From JBKQHQ01 sp052148715 (GTDB lineage Bacteria; Pseudomonadota; Alphaproteobacteria; Rhizobiales; Xanthobacteraceae), in NCBI GenBank assembly GCA_052148715.1, contig JBKQHQ010000244.1, positions 1 to 64,000 of the forward strand: a stretch of DNA of 64,000 nt, given 5' to 3'. The position numbers and the translations under genes are program-made. The notes below the pieces were generated by a model, which ran no database searches, was not told where the DNA came from, and saw only the letters and a list, made by a program, of their open reading frames with translations. How positions within the stretch are numbered: position 1 is the first letter of the stretch; each line of letters starts with the position of its first letter. This document shows, piece after piece, positions 28,092-36,172 of this stretch.

Positions 28092-28167
28092 GTAGGGCGG
28101 ATTAGTCGTAGCCGTAATCCGCCGTTCTGCCGCCGAAGGCGGATTACGCTACGCTAATCCGCCCTAC
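28092..28167. repeat. Mosaic palindromic repeat between carboxyltransferase and dehydrogenase genes
   Basis: The outer arms GTAGGGCGGATTAG and CTAATCCGCCCTAC are perfect reverse complements, and a second, inner pair (GTAATCCGCC / GGCGGATTAC) lies within. The element fills almost all of the gap and touches the first base of the carboxyltransferase stop codon. This TAGGGCGGATTA repeat is common between genes in Bradyrhizobium relatives. Confidence 0.85.
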
Positions 28168-29786
28168 TAACACCGCCCGACGCCGAATGTGGTCGGTTTC
28201 AGCGGGCGGATTTCGGCTTCGCGGCAGATCGACAGACAAAGCGCCAGGACCTTGCGGCTGTCACGCGGATCGATCAGGCCGTCGTCCCAAAGGCGGGCGG
28301 TCGCATAGAGCGCAGTCGATTCGCCTTCCATGCGCTTGACGATGGCCTGCTCCATTGCGTCGAGCTTCGCTTGGTCGACGGGCTTGCCTTCGCGCTTGAG
28401 CTTCTCCTCGGTGACGATCGACATCACTTTCGCCGCCTGCTCGCCGCCCATGACGGCGATGCGGTTGTTGGGCCAGGCGAAGATGAAGCGCGGATCGTAG
28501 GCGCGGCCGCACATCCCGTAGTTGCCGGCCCCGAACGAGGCTCCGATATGCAGCGTGAGTTGCGGCACGGTCGCATTGGCAACCGCTTGAATCATCTTCG
28601 AGCCGCGATTGATGATGCCGGCCTGCTCGGCCTCGCGACCGACCATGTAGCCGGTCGTGTTCTGCAGGTAGACGATCGGGACGTTCGCCTGGCAACAGAT
28701 CTGGATGAACTGCGCGGCCTTCGCGGCTCCATCAGCATCGATCGGCCCGTTATTGCCGATGAAGCCCAAGGCGTGGCCTTCGATCTCGGCATGGCCGCAA
28801 ACCGTCTGGGTTCCGTAGAGCGTCTTGAAATCGAGGAAATCCGAATCATCCACCAGGCGGGCGATCACTTCGCGCACGTCATAGGGCTTGCGGTAGTCGG
28901 CCGGCACCAGGCCGGCGAGCTCCTCGGCTGGATAGCGGGGCTCCTTGAAGGTCTTCGCCGGCCGCCACGGAAGCTGCGCGTTCCAAGGGAGCTTCGCCAT
29001 GATCTCGCGGGCGATGCGGATGCCGTCGGCATCGTCTTCGGCGAGATATTCGCCAAGCCCCGAGATCGTCGCGTGCATCTCCGCGCCGCCGAGTTCCTCG
29101 TCGGTCGCGATCTCGCCGGTTGCGGCCCGCAAGAGCGGCGGGCCGGCGAGGAACACCTTGGCTTTATTGCGGACGAGCACGACGTAGTCGGAGAGGCCGG
29201 GAAGATAGGCGCCGCCGGCGGTTGAGGAGCCGTGCACGACCGTCACCTGTGGGATGCCGGCGGCCGACATCCGCGCCTGGTTGGCAAAGCCGCGCCCGCC
29301 CTCGACGAACATTTCGGCCTGGTAGAGCAAATTGGCGCCGCCGGATTCCACAAGCCGCACGATCGGAAGCTTGTTCTCCATGGCGATCTGTTGCACCCGC
29401 AGGTTTTTCTTGACGCCCATCGGCGTCGACGTGCCGCCTTTGATCGCGCTGTCGGAAGCCGCGACAATGCAGCGGATGCCTGAGACGGTGCCGATCCCGG
29501 CGATCCCGCCGCCGCCCTGGATTACGTCGGCGCCGTCGTCGTCATGCATGCGAAAGCCGGCGAGCGTTGCGAGCTCGAGCCAAGGCGCGCCGCGATCAAC
29601 GAGCAGGGCCACCCGCTCACGCGGCAGCAATTGGCCGCGCTTGCGAAAGAGGTCGCGCCGGGAATTCGATGCGTCCCGCGCCTTTTGCTCGAGCGCGCGG
29701 AATCGCTCGATCAAGGCCAGCATTTGCTCGCGGTTCGCCTGAAAGGTTTCCGATCGCGGATCGATACGGCTCTCGAATGCGGGCAT
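28167..29786 (-). CDS. Acyl-CoA carboxyltransferase beta subunit (geranyl-CoA carboxylase AtuC-like)
   Basis: This 539-residue carboxyltransferase moves the carboxyl group from biotin to a branched, unsaturated acyl-CoA. The crotonase-like halves show GGTSTPMGVKKNLRVQ and GSSTAGGAYLPGLSD in the N-domain, and NTTGYMVGREAE and SFGAGNYGMCGRAYDPRF in the C-domain, as in methylcrotonyl-CoA and geranyl-CoA carboxylases. The segment that in methylcrotonyl-CoA carboxylases usually reads G-R-I-F-(F/Y)-N-Q is G-R-G-F-A-N-Q here (G166, A168), which would enlarge the acyl pocket. ATG at 29786 lies eight bases after the SDR stop; the frame open further upstream overlaps the SDR gene. The length matches AtuC (about 538). 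Confidence 0.9.
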   Translation of the reverse strand: MPAFESRIDPRSETFQANREQMLALIERFRALEQKARDASNSRRDLFRKRGQLLPRERVALLVDRGAPWLELATLAGFRMHDDDGADVIQGGGGIAGIGTVSGIRCIVAASDSAIKGGTSTPMGVKKNLRVQQIAMENKLPIVRLVESGGANLLYQAEMFVEGGRGFANQARMSAAGIPQVTVVHGSSTAGGAYLPGLSDYVVLVRNKAKVFLAGPPLLRAATGEIATDEELGGAEMHATISGLGEYLAEDDADGIRIAREIMAKLPWNAQLPWRPAKTFKEPRYPAEELAGLVPADYRKPYDVREVIARLVDDSDFLDFKTLYGTQTVCGHAEIEGHALGFIGNNGPIDADGAAKAAQFIQICCQANVPIVYLQNTTGYMVGREAEQAGIINRGSKMIQAVANATVPQLTLHIGASFGAGNYGMCGRAYDPRFIFAWPNNRIAVMGGEQAAKVMSIVTEEKLKREGKPVDQAKLDAMEQAIVKRMEGESTALYATARLWDDGLIDPRDSRKVLALCLSICREAEIRPLKPTTFGVGRC

Positions 29787-29794
29787 GCGTTTGT

Positions 29795-30673
29795 TCAGTC
29801 GCGCAGGATTTTGGGCAGAGCGGCGAGGTGGAAGCCGTCGAACGCGGGCGCCGGCTCCCGGTGCTTGGGCAGCGGCCGGCTCGGGCGCGTCAGTGGCACG
29901 CCGCCGTCGATGCGCAGCGTCGTGCCGGTGACGAAGCGCGCGGCCTTGGACAGCAGAAAAACGATCGCCGCAGAGACCTCGCTCTCGGTGCCGATGCGTC
30001 CCATCGGGCAAAAATGCTTCAGCCTGCGGATCTGTTCGCCCATCTCGGGCGGATAATTGTCGAGCCCCGAGGATGCGATCCATCCAGGCGCGACGGCGTT
30101 GACCCGGACATTCGACCCGCACCATTCAAGCGCGGCCGTCTCGGTGAAATTCACCATTCCGGCGCGCGCCGCGCCGGAATGCCCCATGCCGGGCATTCCG
30201 TTCCACATGTCGGCAACGATGTTGACGATGGCGCCGCCATGGGCCGCCATCCATTGATTGTAGGCCTCCCGCGCCATCAGGAAGCCGCCGGTGAGGTTGT
30301 TGCGCACCACCGCGTCGAAACCCTTTTGGCTGATGGCGGCGAGCGGCGCGGAGAACTGCCCGCCGGCATTGTTGACCAGATGATCGATCCTGCCGAAGCG
30401 TTCGAGGACGCCCGCGATGGTGCCGCGCACCAGATCCTCCTCGCGGATGTCGCAGGCAAAGCCGTGCGCCTCGCCGCCGGCCGCTTCGATCTCGGCCTTC
30501 ACCCGATCGAGCTTCTCGGGCTTACGGCCGACCAGCGCCACGCGGGCGCCGAGCGCGGCGAGCTCGTGTGCAGTGCACCGTCCGATGCCGCTGCCGCCGC
30601 CGGTGACGATCGCCACCTCGCCGGAGAACAGGCCGGCCTGGAACACCGACCGATAGGCCGAGGCCTGAGACAC
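29795..30673 (-). CDS. SDR, peroxisomal-type 2-enoyl-CoA reductase-like (AtuB position)
   Basis: A 292-residue short-chain dehydrogenase with GGGSGIGRCTA for NADP binding and NNAGGQFSAPL at about residue 99. The region of the usual YxxxK reads HSGAARAGMVNFTE, so tyrosine and lysine are both absent; the same HSGAARAG pattern occurs in mammalian peroxisomal trans-2-enoyl-CoA reductase (PECR), so this is a family trait and not decay. An acyl-CoA double-bond reductase role is therefore likely. It is the first gene of the minus-strand operon, with a GTG start at 30673, at the place of atuB in Pseudomonas. Confidence 0.88.
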   Translation of the reverse strand: MSQASAYRSVFQAGLFSGEVAIVTGGGSGIGRCTAHELAALGARVALVGRKPEKLDRVKAEIEAAGGEAHGFACDIREEDLVRGTIAGVLERFGRIDHLVNNAGGQFSAPLAAISQKGFDAVVRNNLTGGFLMAREAYNQWMAAHGGAIVNIVADMWNGMPGMGHSGAARAGMVNFTETAALEWCGSNVRVNAVAPGWIASSGLDNYPPEMGEQIRRLKHFCPMGRIGTESEVSAAIVFLLSKAARFVTGTTLRIDGGVPLTRPSRPLPKHREPAPAFDGFHLAALPKILRD

Positions 30674-30922
30674 TGAATGAACCTCCCTGATCGCGCTTGT
30701 CGTCGGCCGCTCATCGTTGACCGGCGCGCTCGTCGCGGTGGCGAGCTTTTTTTGTGCGGCGCAGGGCGGCTTGCAAGCTGCCCCGCATTCGAGCTTGTCG
30801 CAAATTCAAAGGCCGCGTCAATCGTCACCCCGGCCTACGGCGATCAGAAAAGCACAGCTCTGTTCGCGTCAGGGAATCCTCGATAGACTTTCCCGCACAA
30901 GAACAAACGGGAGGAACTCACC

Positions 30923-32818
30923 ATGCCGATCTCCACGCTCAAGGATATCGAGGCGCTCGAACGAATTCCATTGGCCGAGCGCCAGCCGGCGCGCTCCGTC
31001 TATGAGCTGCTTACGACGGTGGCCGACCGCCGACCCGAGAAGCTCGCCTTTCGCTCGCTCGCCAAGGGGTTTTCCGACGAGCCGACCCGCGACGTGACCT
31101 ACGGCACCTTCAAGCGGCGCATCATCCAGGCGGCGAACCTGTTTCGCGCGCTCGGAGTGGGCCCCAACGAGTCGGTCTCCCTCCTGATGCCGATCGCGGC
31201 CGAGACGTTTTATGCGATGTTCGGGGGCCAAGTTGCCGGCATGGCCAATCCGATCAATTTCCTGCTGGAGACGGATCACATCATCGCCCTGCTGCGGGAG
31301 GCGCGCTGCCGCGTGCTGCTCGGCCCCGATCCGGACTTGCTGCCCGGGGTCTGGGCCAAGCTCGAAGCCGTGCGCGACAAGGTGCCCACGCTCGAAGCCG
31401 TGATCCGGGTCGGGGGTCCCGCCGAGCGGGCCGGCATCGATGCCCGCCATTTCGAGACCGAGCTCGACCGGCAGGACGGATCATCCCTGAGCTTCTCGCG
31501 CAAGGTCGCGCCGGACGACACCGCAAGCCTCTTCCACACGGGCGGAACCACCAGCGCGCCGAAGCTTGCGCGGCACACCCAGCAGGGGCTGTTGTTGATG
31601 GCATGGTCCCAGAGCGAGGCGCTGGATGACGGCACCGGTGAGGTGTTCTTCAATGGGTTGCCGCCGTTCCACGTCGGCGGCGCCAATTGCGCAGGTCTCG
31701 CGCCGTTGTCGCGCGGCGCTACCATCGTGTTGCTTACCGCGGCAGGCTATCGCAATCCCGTCATCGTGCAGAACCTGTGGGCCCTAGTCGAGCGCTTTCG
31801 CCCGACCGTGCTCGGCATGGTGCCGACCAGCTGGGGCGCGGCACTCAGCATTCCGAGCGACGGCTACGACCTCTCCAGCATCAAGCTCTGCAACGTTGGC
31901 GCTGCCACCATGCCGGTCGAGATCGCCAACGCCGTGGAGGCCAAGCTCAACGCGCCGGTGGTCGAGGGCTGGGGCATGACCGAGCTGCACGGCTTCGGGT
32001 CGATGAATCCGGCGGCCGGTGAACCGCGCATCGGCTCGGTCGGATTCCGTCTGCCGTATACCGAGCTGATCGTCGCGCGGCTTGCTAAGGGCCGCCTTGC
32101 CGCGATCTGCCCCCCCGGCGAGATCGGCAGGGTCCTGGTGCGCGGCCGTCAAGTATTCGGCGGCTATGTCAACCCAGCGCATAACCGCGACGCTTGGATT
32201 GAGCCGCTGCCGGGCGAGACGGTTCCGGCGTGGAGCCCCGGCGGGCCCTGGCTCGACACCGGTGATCTCGGCCGCTTCGACGCCGACGGCTATCTGTGGC
32301 TCACCGGGCGCGCCAAGGACGTGATCATCCGCGGCGGCCACAACATCGACCCGCTGACCATTGAGGAAGTGCTGCACCAGCATCCCGCGGTCGAGGCCGC
32401 GGCCGCGGTCGGGCGGCCCGATGCCTATGCGGGTGAGATCCCGGTCGCCTTCGTTCAGCTCAAGGCCAACGGCCAGGCGACCGCGGAGGAGCTCGAAGCA
32501 TTCGCACGCCAGCGCATCCCCGAGCGCGGCGCCGCGCCGACCGAGGTCACGATCCTCCCGCAGCTTCCGCTCACCGGGGTCGGAAAGATCTTCAAGCCGG
32601 CGCTGCGCCAGATCGCCGCGCAGCGCACATTCGAGCGCGTGGTCGCCGGCGTGCTCGGCAGCAACGGGGTCCGCGGCACCGTCGTGGTGGCTCCCCATCC
32701 CGAGCATGGCACCTTCGCCCACGTTACCCTCGAAGGGCCGGTGTCGCCGGCGACCGTCGCCGGCGTCCGTGACGCTCTCAAGGGCTTTCAGATGCGACAT
32801 GAGGTGGTTGCGGCCTAG
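30923..32818 (+). CDS. AMP-binding acyl-CoA synthetase with C-terminal extension
   Basis: The 631-residue protein is an adenylate-forming acyl-CoA ligase. The phosphate loop is FHTGGTTSAPK, an atypical version that starts FHTGGTT rather than YTSGTTG; the adenine site is GWGMTELHG, the hinge is TGDLGRFD, and the C-terminal lysine is in TGVGKIFKPALR. About 50 residues follow the usual end (VVVAPHPEHGTFAHVTLEG onward). The same terminal segment survives as a relic at 46223-46314. It is divergent from the atu-like operon and precedes a Liv transporter on the same strand. GGGAGGA at 30909-30915 supports the ATG at 30923. Confidence 0.88.
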   Translation: MPISTLKDIEALERIPLAERQPARSVYELLTTVADRRPEKLAFRSLAKGFSDEPTRDVTYGTFKRRIIQAANLFRALGVGPNESVSLLMPIAAETFYAMFGGQVAGMANPINFLLETDHIIALLREARCRVLLGPDPDLLPGVWAKLEAVRDKVPTLEAVIRVGGPAERAGIDARHFETELDRQDGSSLSFSRKVAPDDTASLFHTGGTTSAPKLARHTQQGLLLMAWSQSEALDDGTGEVFFNGLPPFHVGGANCAGLAPLSRGATIVLLTAAGYRNPVIVQNLWALVERFRPTVLGMVPTSWGAALSIPSDGYDLSSIKLCNVGAATMPVEIANAVEAKLNAPVVEGWGMTELHGFGSMNPAAGEPRIGSVGFRLPYTELIVARLAKGRLAAICPPGEIGRVLVRGRQVFGGYVNPAHNRDAWIEPLPGETVPAWSPGGPWLDTGDLGRFDADGYLWLTGRAKDVIIRGGHNIDPLTIEEVLHQHPAVEAAAAVGRPDAYAGEIPVAFVQLKANGQATAEELEAFARQRIPERGAAPTEVTILPQLPLTGVGKIFKPALRQIAAQRTFERVVAGVLGSNGVRGTVVVAPHPEHGTFAHVTLEGPVSPATVAGVRDALKGFQMRHEVVAA

Positions 32819-33149
32819 CGAGGAAGGAATGCAAGAAACGGCCAGCCCAGGAGCAAGCCGCAAAGTCGGGTCAGAAGCGGCCGCGCGGCGTCGAGACGAA
32901 ATCTAGCTTTCGGTCACAGTGCCAGAGAATGTCGCCCGCGTCGTCACGCCACTTTCAAGAAAGGTCGAACGGCGTGCGCTTGGTCGTCCTCGTTTTGACA
33001 GGTGCTTGTCGGCGGGACCATGTCGGGGCATCGTGCGTCCGGCGGACTGAGACCGGCGAAGTCCAACCGGAGGAAATGGCCATGCGGCTCTCGTGCGATC
33101 GGGGTCGACTGGTGCGAGACGTCCCCAAAAGCCCGATTGCCAGGCTGGA
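32819..33149. other. Intergenic region upstream of livG
   Basis: No gene of recognised family is seen. A short open frame from ATG 33082 to the stop at 33151-33153 encodes 23 residues with GGAGGA seven bases upstream. Its stop overlaps the livG start codon as ATGA, so it could be a translated leader that couples to livG. The rest of the stretch shows no palindrome or T-run that stands out. Confidence 0.35.
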
Positions 33150-33923
33150 ATGAAGTCGCCACCCCTGCTCGTCATCGAAGGGCTATGCGTGCGCTTCGGC
33201 GGCGTCGTCGCGCTTGACGAGATCTCGTTTGAGGTGGCTGGCGGGCAGATTTGCGGGCTCATTGGCCCCAATGGCGCCGGCAAAACCACTTTGTTCAACT
33301 GTCTGTCGCGACTCTATCGCGCTGATCGTGGCGCCATAAGCTTCGAGGGCCGGCCTTTGCTGGCGGCCGCGCGGCACGAGATTGTGCAGCGCGGCATCGC
33401 ACGCACATTTCAGAATGTGGCGCTGTTTCAGACAATGACCGTGCTGCAAAACGTCATGATTGGCGCGCATTGCCGCGCGCGAGGTGGATTTTTGGCCGAC
33501 GCGCTTTCCATGCCGCTAGTTCGAAAGGAAGAGCGGCACATTCGCGAGCGCGCGGGCGCTCTCGTCGAAGAATTCGCGCTCGAAGCCGTCGCGGCGGTGC
33601 CGGTGAGCCGACTTCCATTTGGGACCCAGAAGCGCGTCGAACTCGCTCGGGCCCTGGCGAGCGAGCCCAAATTATTGCTCCTCGATGAACCTGCCGGCGG
33701 CCTCAATCACGAAGAGGTCGATCGGTTGCGCGGCGAGATACTCGGAATCCGTGACCGCCGCGGCATAACCGTCCTTCTCGTCGAGCATCATATGAATCTC
33801 GTCATGCGCGTGTCCAACCAGGTCGTAGCGCTCAATTTCGGCCGCAAGATCGCAGATGGGTCTCCCGGCGAAGTGCAGCGCAACCCAGATGTGATCCGCG
33901 CCTATCTCGGAGATCCCGCTTGA
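33150..33923 (+). CDS. livG: Liv-type ABC transporter ATP-binding protein (LivG)
   Basis: A 257-residue ATPase with Walker A GPNGAGKTTLFN, the LivG-typical GIARTFQNVALF (Q-loop), signature FGTQKRVELARAL in place of LSGGQ, Walker B LLLLDEPAGGLN and switch histidine in VEHHMNLVM. LivG and LivF together power uptake through LivHM. It is the only intact ATPase of this operon, because livF downstream is a relic. The ATG at 33150 overlaps the stop of a small leader frame. Confidence 0.93.
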   Translation: MKSPPLLVIEGLCVRFGGVVALDEISFEVAGGQICGLIGPNGAGKTTLFNCLSRLYRADRGAISFEGRPLLAAARHEIVQRGIARTFQNVALFQTMTVLQNVMIGAHCRARGGFLADALSMPLVRKEERHIRERAGALVEEFALEAVAAVPVSRLPFGTQKRVELARALASEPKLLLLDEPAGGLNHEEVDRLRGEILGIRDRRGITVLLVEHHMNLVMRVSNQVVALNFGRKIADGSPGEVQRNPDVIRAYLGDPA

Positions 33924-34000
33924 TGCCGGCGCTCCTCGGGACACCCGGACCCGATGCCTCATATGGACCCATCCGGATCCCTTACGGGTTCAATGTCTGC

Positions 34001-34144
34001 ATTGAAGAGGGCGGCAACGCCAATCTGGGCGCTGGATCTTGCCGATCATCCTTATCTCGAAACCGGACGCGTGGCTCTCGGCGACGCGCGACCGGCGTCA
34101 TGCGACGTGACGAATCCCTGCGTCGCGTCTACCTTGGTTACTAA
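34001..34144 (+). pseudogene. livF relic (C-terminal end with frameshifts)
   Basis: Between livG and livH three successive frames can be stitched into the end of a LivF protein. EEGGNANLG resembles the VEQNANLA switch region; then, in a shifted frame, ALDLADHPYLETGRVALGDA resembles the last beta strands of LivF; then, in a third frame, MRRDESLRRVYLGY resembles its C-terminus and ends with a stop at 34144. At least two frameshifts separate the pieces, and the preceding 180 residues of LivF are missing. No intact start exists. Confidence 0.75.
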
Positions 34145-34157
34145 GGAGCGAAGAGGG

Positions 34158-35030
34158 ATGACGGCGTTCCTGCACCAGATATTTTCCGGCCTCGCGATGG
34201 GCGGGATCTACGCGATTTTGGCTCTTGCGCTCGTGATGATCTATCAAGCGACCCATCTCGTTAACTTCGCGCAAGGCGAGATGGCGATGTGCTCGACCTA
34301 CATCGCCTGGAACATGATCGATTCAGGTTTGCCTTATTGGACCGCGTTCGTGCTTACGATTGTCCTGTCGTTCGTAGGCGGAATGGTGATTGAACGCCTC
34401 GTGGTGCGGCCTTTCGCAAAGGCGCCGGTTCTCACAGTCGTCATCGTTTTTATCGGGTTGCTGCTTATCTTCAACAGCCTTGTCGGCTGGCACTACACCT
34501 ACACAATCAAGACCTTCGATAGTCCGTTTTCGGACAAGCCGTGGTTCGGCAATGTCTTCATGTCTTCGCACGAATCGGGTGCCATCGTCGTGGCGCTTAC
34601 GGTTCTGGCGTTGGTCTATGCGTTCTTTCGCTTCACGCCGCTGGGATTGGCGATGCGCGCTGCCGCGCAGAATCCTGCATCGAGCCAGCTGGTGGGGATA
34701 AGAGTCGGCTGGATGTTGGCGATCGGCTGGGGCCTCGCCGCCGCCATCGGCGCCGTGGCCGGGATAATGGCGGCGCCGATCGTCTATCTGGATCCCAACA
34801 TGATGGGCGGCATTCTGCTCTATAGCTTCGCTGGCGCCGTCCTCGGCGGCATTGACAACCCCTGGGGCGCAGCGCTCGGCGGGCTCATGGTTGGCGTTCT
34901 CGAAAACGTCGCCGGCGCCTATATCGTGGGGACCGGGCTCAAGCTCTCGGTTGCGCTGATCATTATTGTCGGTGTGCTCGTCATACGGCCATCGGGCCTG
35001 TTCGGGCGTCAGCTCGTCACGCGGGTTTGA
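34158..35030 (+). CDS. livH: Liv-type ABC transporter permease (LivH)
   Basis: The 290-residue permease has the LivH N-terminus (GLAMGGIYAILALALVMIYQ) and the NFAQGEMAM segment that faces the ATPase, plus about eight hydrophobic segments. The EAA-like coupling loop is in LAMRAAAQNPASSQLVGIRV. Starting from ATG 34158, thirteen bases after the livF relic ends, gives the usual length. It belongs to a Liv operon that now lacks livF; the intact LivF at 50591-51400 belongs to another operon. Confidence 0.92.
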   Translation: MTAFLHQIFSGLAMGGIYAILALALVMIYQATHLVNFAQGEMAMCSTYIAWNMIDSGLPYWTAFVLTIVLSFVGGMVIERLVVRPFAKAPVLTVVIVFIGLLLIFNSLVGWHYTYTIKTFDSPFSDKPWFGNVFMSSHESGAIVVALTVLALVYAFFRFTPLGLAMRAAAQNPASSQLVGIRVGWMLAIGWGLAAAIGAVAGIMAAPIVYLDPNMMGGILLYSFAGAVLGGIDNPWGAALGGLMVGVLENVAGAYIVGTGLKLSVALIIIVGVLVIRPSGLFGRQLVTRV

Positions 35031-35034
35031 GCTC

Positions 35035-36084
35035 ATGACGATCGCAAGCGATACGCCGACCGCCCTGGCCGCCAAGCCGATCGTGGAATCGGATGGGGGT
35101 CGGTGGCGGTTCCTTGCGTTTGGATTATTCTGCATTGCCGCTCTTGGGCTACCGTTTGTCGCGAGCGGCTATCGCCTGTTTCAATTCTCACAAGTCGTGA
35201 TTTATTCGATTGCGCTGCTGGGGTTGAACCTGCTGACGGGTTACAATGGCCAGATCTCGCTCGGGCACGGCGCCTTCTTTGCCATCGGTGGCTACACCGC
35301 GGCGATCCTGATGACCAAATTCGGCGTGCCCTATTGGGCGAGCGTGCCAATCGCCAGCCTGATCTGCTTTTTGGCGGGGTTCCTGTTCGGTCTGCCGGCT
35401 TTGCGGCTGGGCGGCCTTTATCTCGCGCTTGCGACTTTCGCGTTGGCGATCGCGACGCCGCAATTCTTGAATTTTAAGGCATTCGACGCCTGGACGGGCG
35501 GAGTACAAGGCTTGCAACTCGGCAAGCCGCAAGTACCCGGCGCATTGCCTCTGACGTCTGACCAATGGCTTTATTTCTTCTGTCTCGGTTGCGCCGGCCT
35601 GTTATTCTGGGGGGCGGCCAATCTCGTGCGCCGGCGCTTCGGGCGCGCCATCGTGGCGATCCGCGATCATCCGATCGCCGCGGAGGCGATGGGCATCAAT
35701 ATATCGTTTTATAAAACTATGTGCTTCGGCGTGAGCGCGCTCTATGCAGGGGTGGCCGGCGCGCTGTCGGCCATTGTCGTCGGGTTCGTGTCCCCTGACA
35801 GCTTCGGCCTGTTTCTGTCGCTGTTTTTTCTTGTCGGCATTGTCGTCGGCGGGCTGTCCTCGATCTGGGGTGTGCTATTTGGCGCGCTGTTCATCGAATT
35901 TGTTCCGAACTACGCCGACCGGCTCTCCGATGTTTTCGGGGAAAGCGCGAAGGCGCTGCCCGGGGCGATTTACGGGATTTTGTTGATCGGCCTGATGTAT
36001 GTGATGCCGGCCGGGGTCGCCGGCGCGGTCAAGGCGACGCCACGGCTGCTTTTACGTCTTTTCTCCCACGCGAAGCGCGTCTAG
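35035..36084 (+). CDS. livM: Liv-type ABC transporter permease (LivM)
   Basis: The 349-residue permease begins four bases after the livH stop. It has ten or so hydrophobic segments and the LivM hallmarks NLLTGYNGQISLGHGAFFAIGGY at about residue 64 and AIRDHPIAAEAMGIN at about residue 210, which contacts the ATPases. LivM and LivH form the membrane channel for branched-chain amino acids or other small carboxylates and amides. The neighbouring binding protein and acyl-CoA ligase suggest a carboxylate substrate in this case. Confidence 0.93.
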   Translation: MTIASDTPTALAAKPIVESDGGRWRFLAFGLFCIAALGLPFVASGYRLFQFSQVVIYSIALLGLNLLTGYNGQISLGHGAFFAIGGYTAAILMTKFGVPYWASVPIASLICFLAGFLFGLPALRLGGLYLALATFALAIATPQFLNFKAFDAWTGGVQGLQLGKPQVPGALPLTSDQWLYFFCLGCAGLLFWGAANLVRRRFGRAIVAIRDHPIAAEAMGINISFYKTMCFGVSALYAGVAGALSAIVVGFVSPDSFGLFLSLFFLVGIVVGGLSSIWGVLFGALFIEFVPNYADRLSDVFGESAKALPGAIYGILLIGLMYVMPAGVAGAVKATPRLLLRLFSHAKRV

Positions 36085-36172
36085 ACTGGCGGTTCACTGG
36101 CGACCACCCCTGACGAGCATCCCTGTCTCGGGAATTGCCCGTGCAATCGCGTCACAACAGGAGGAACACAAC

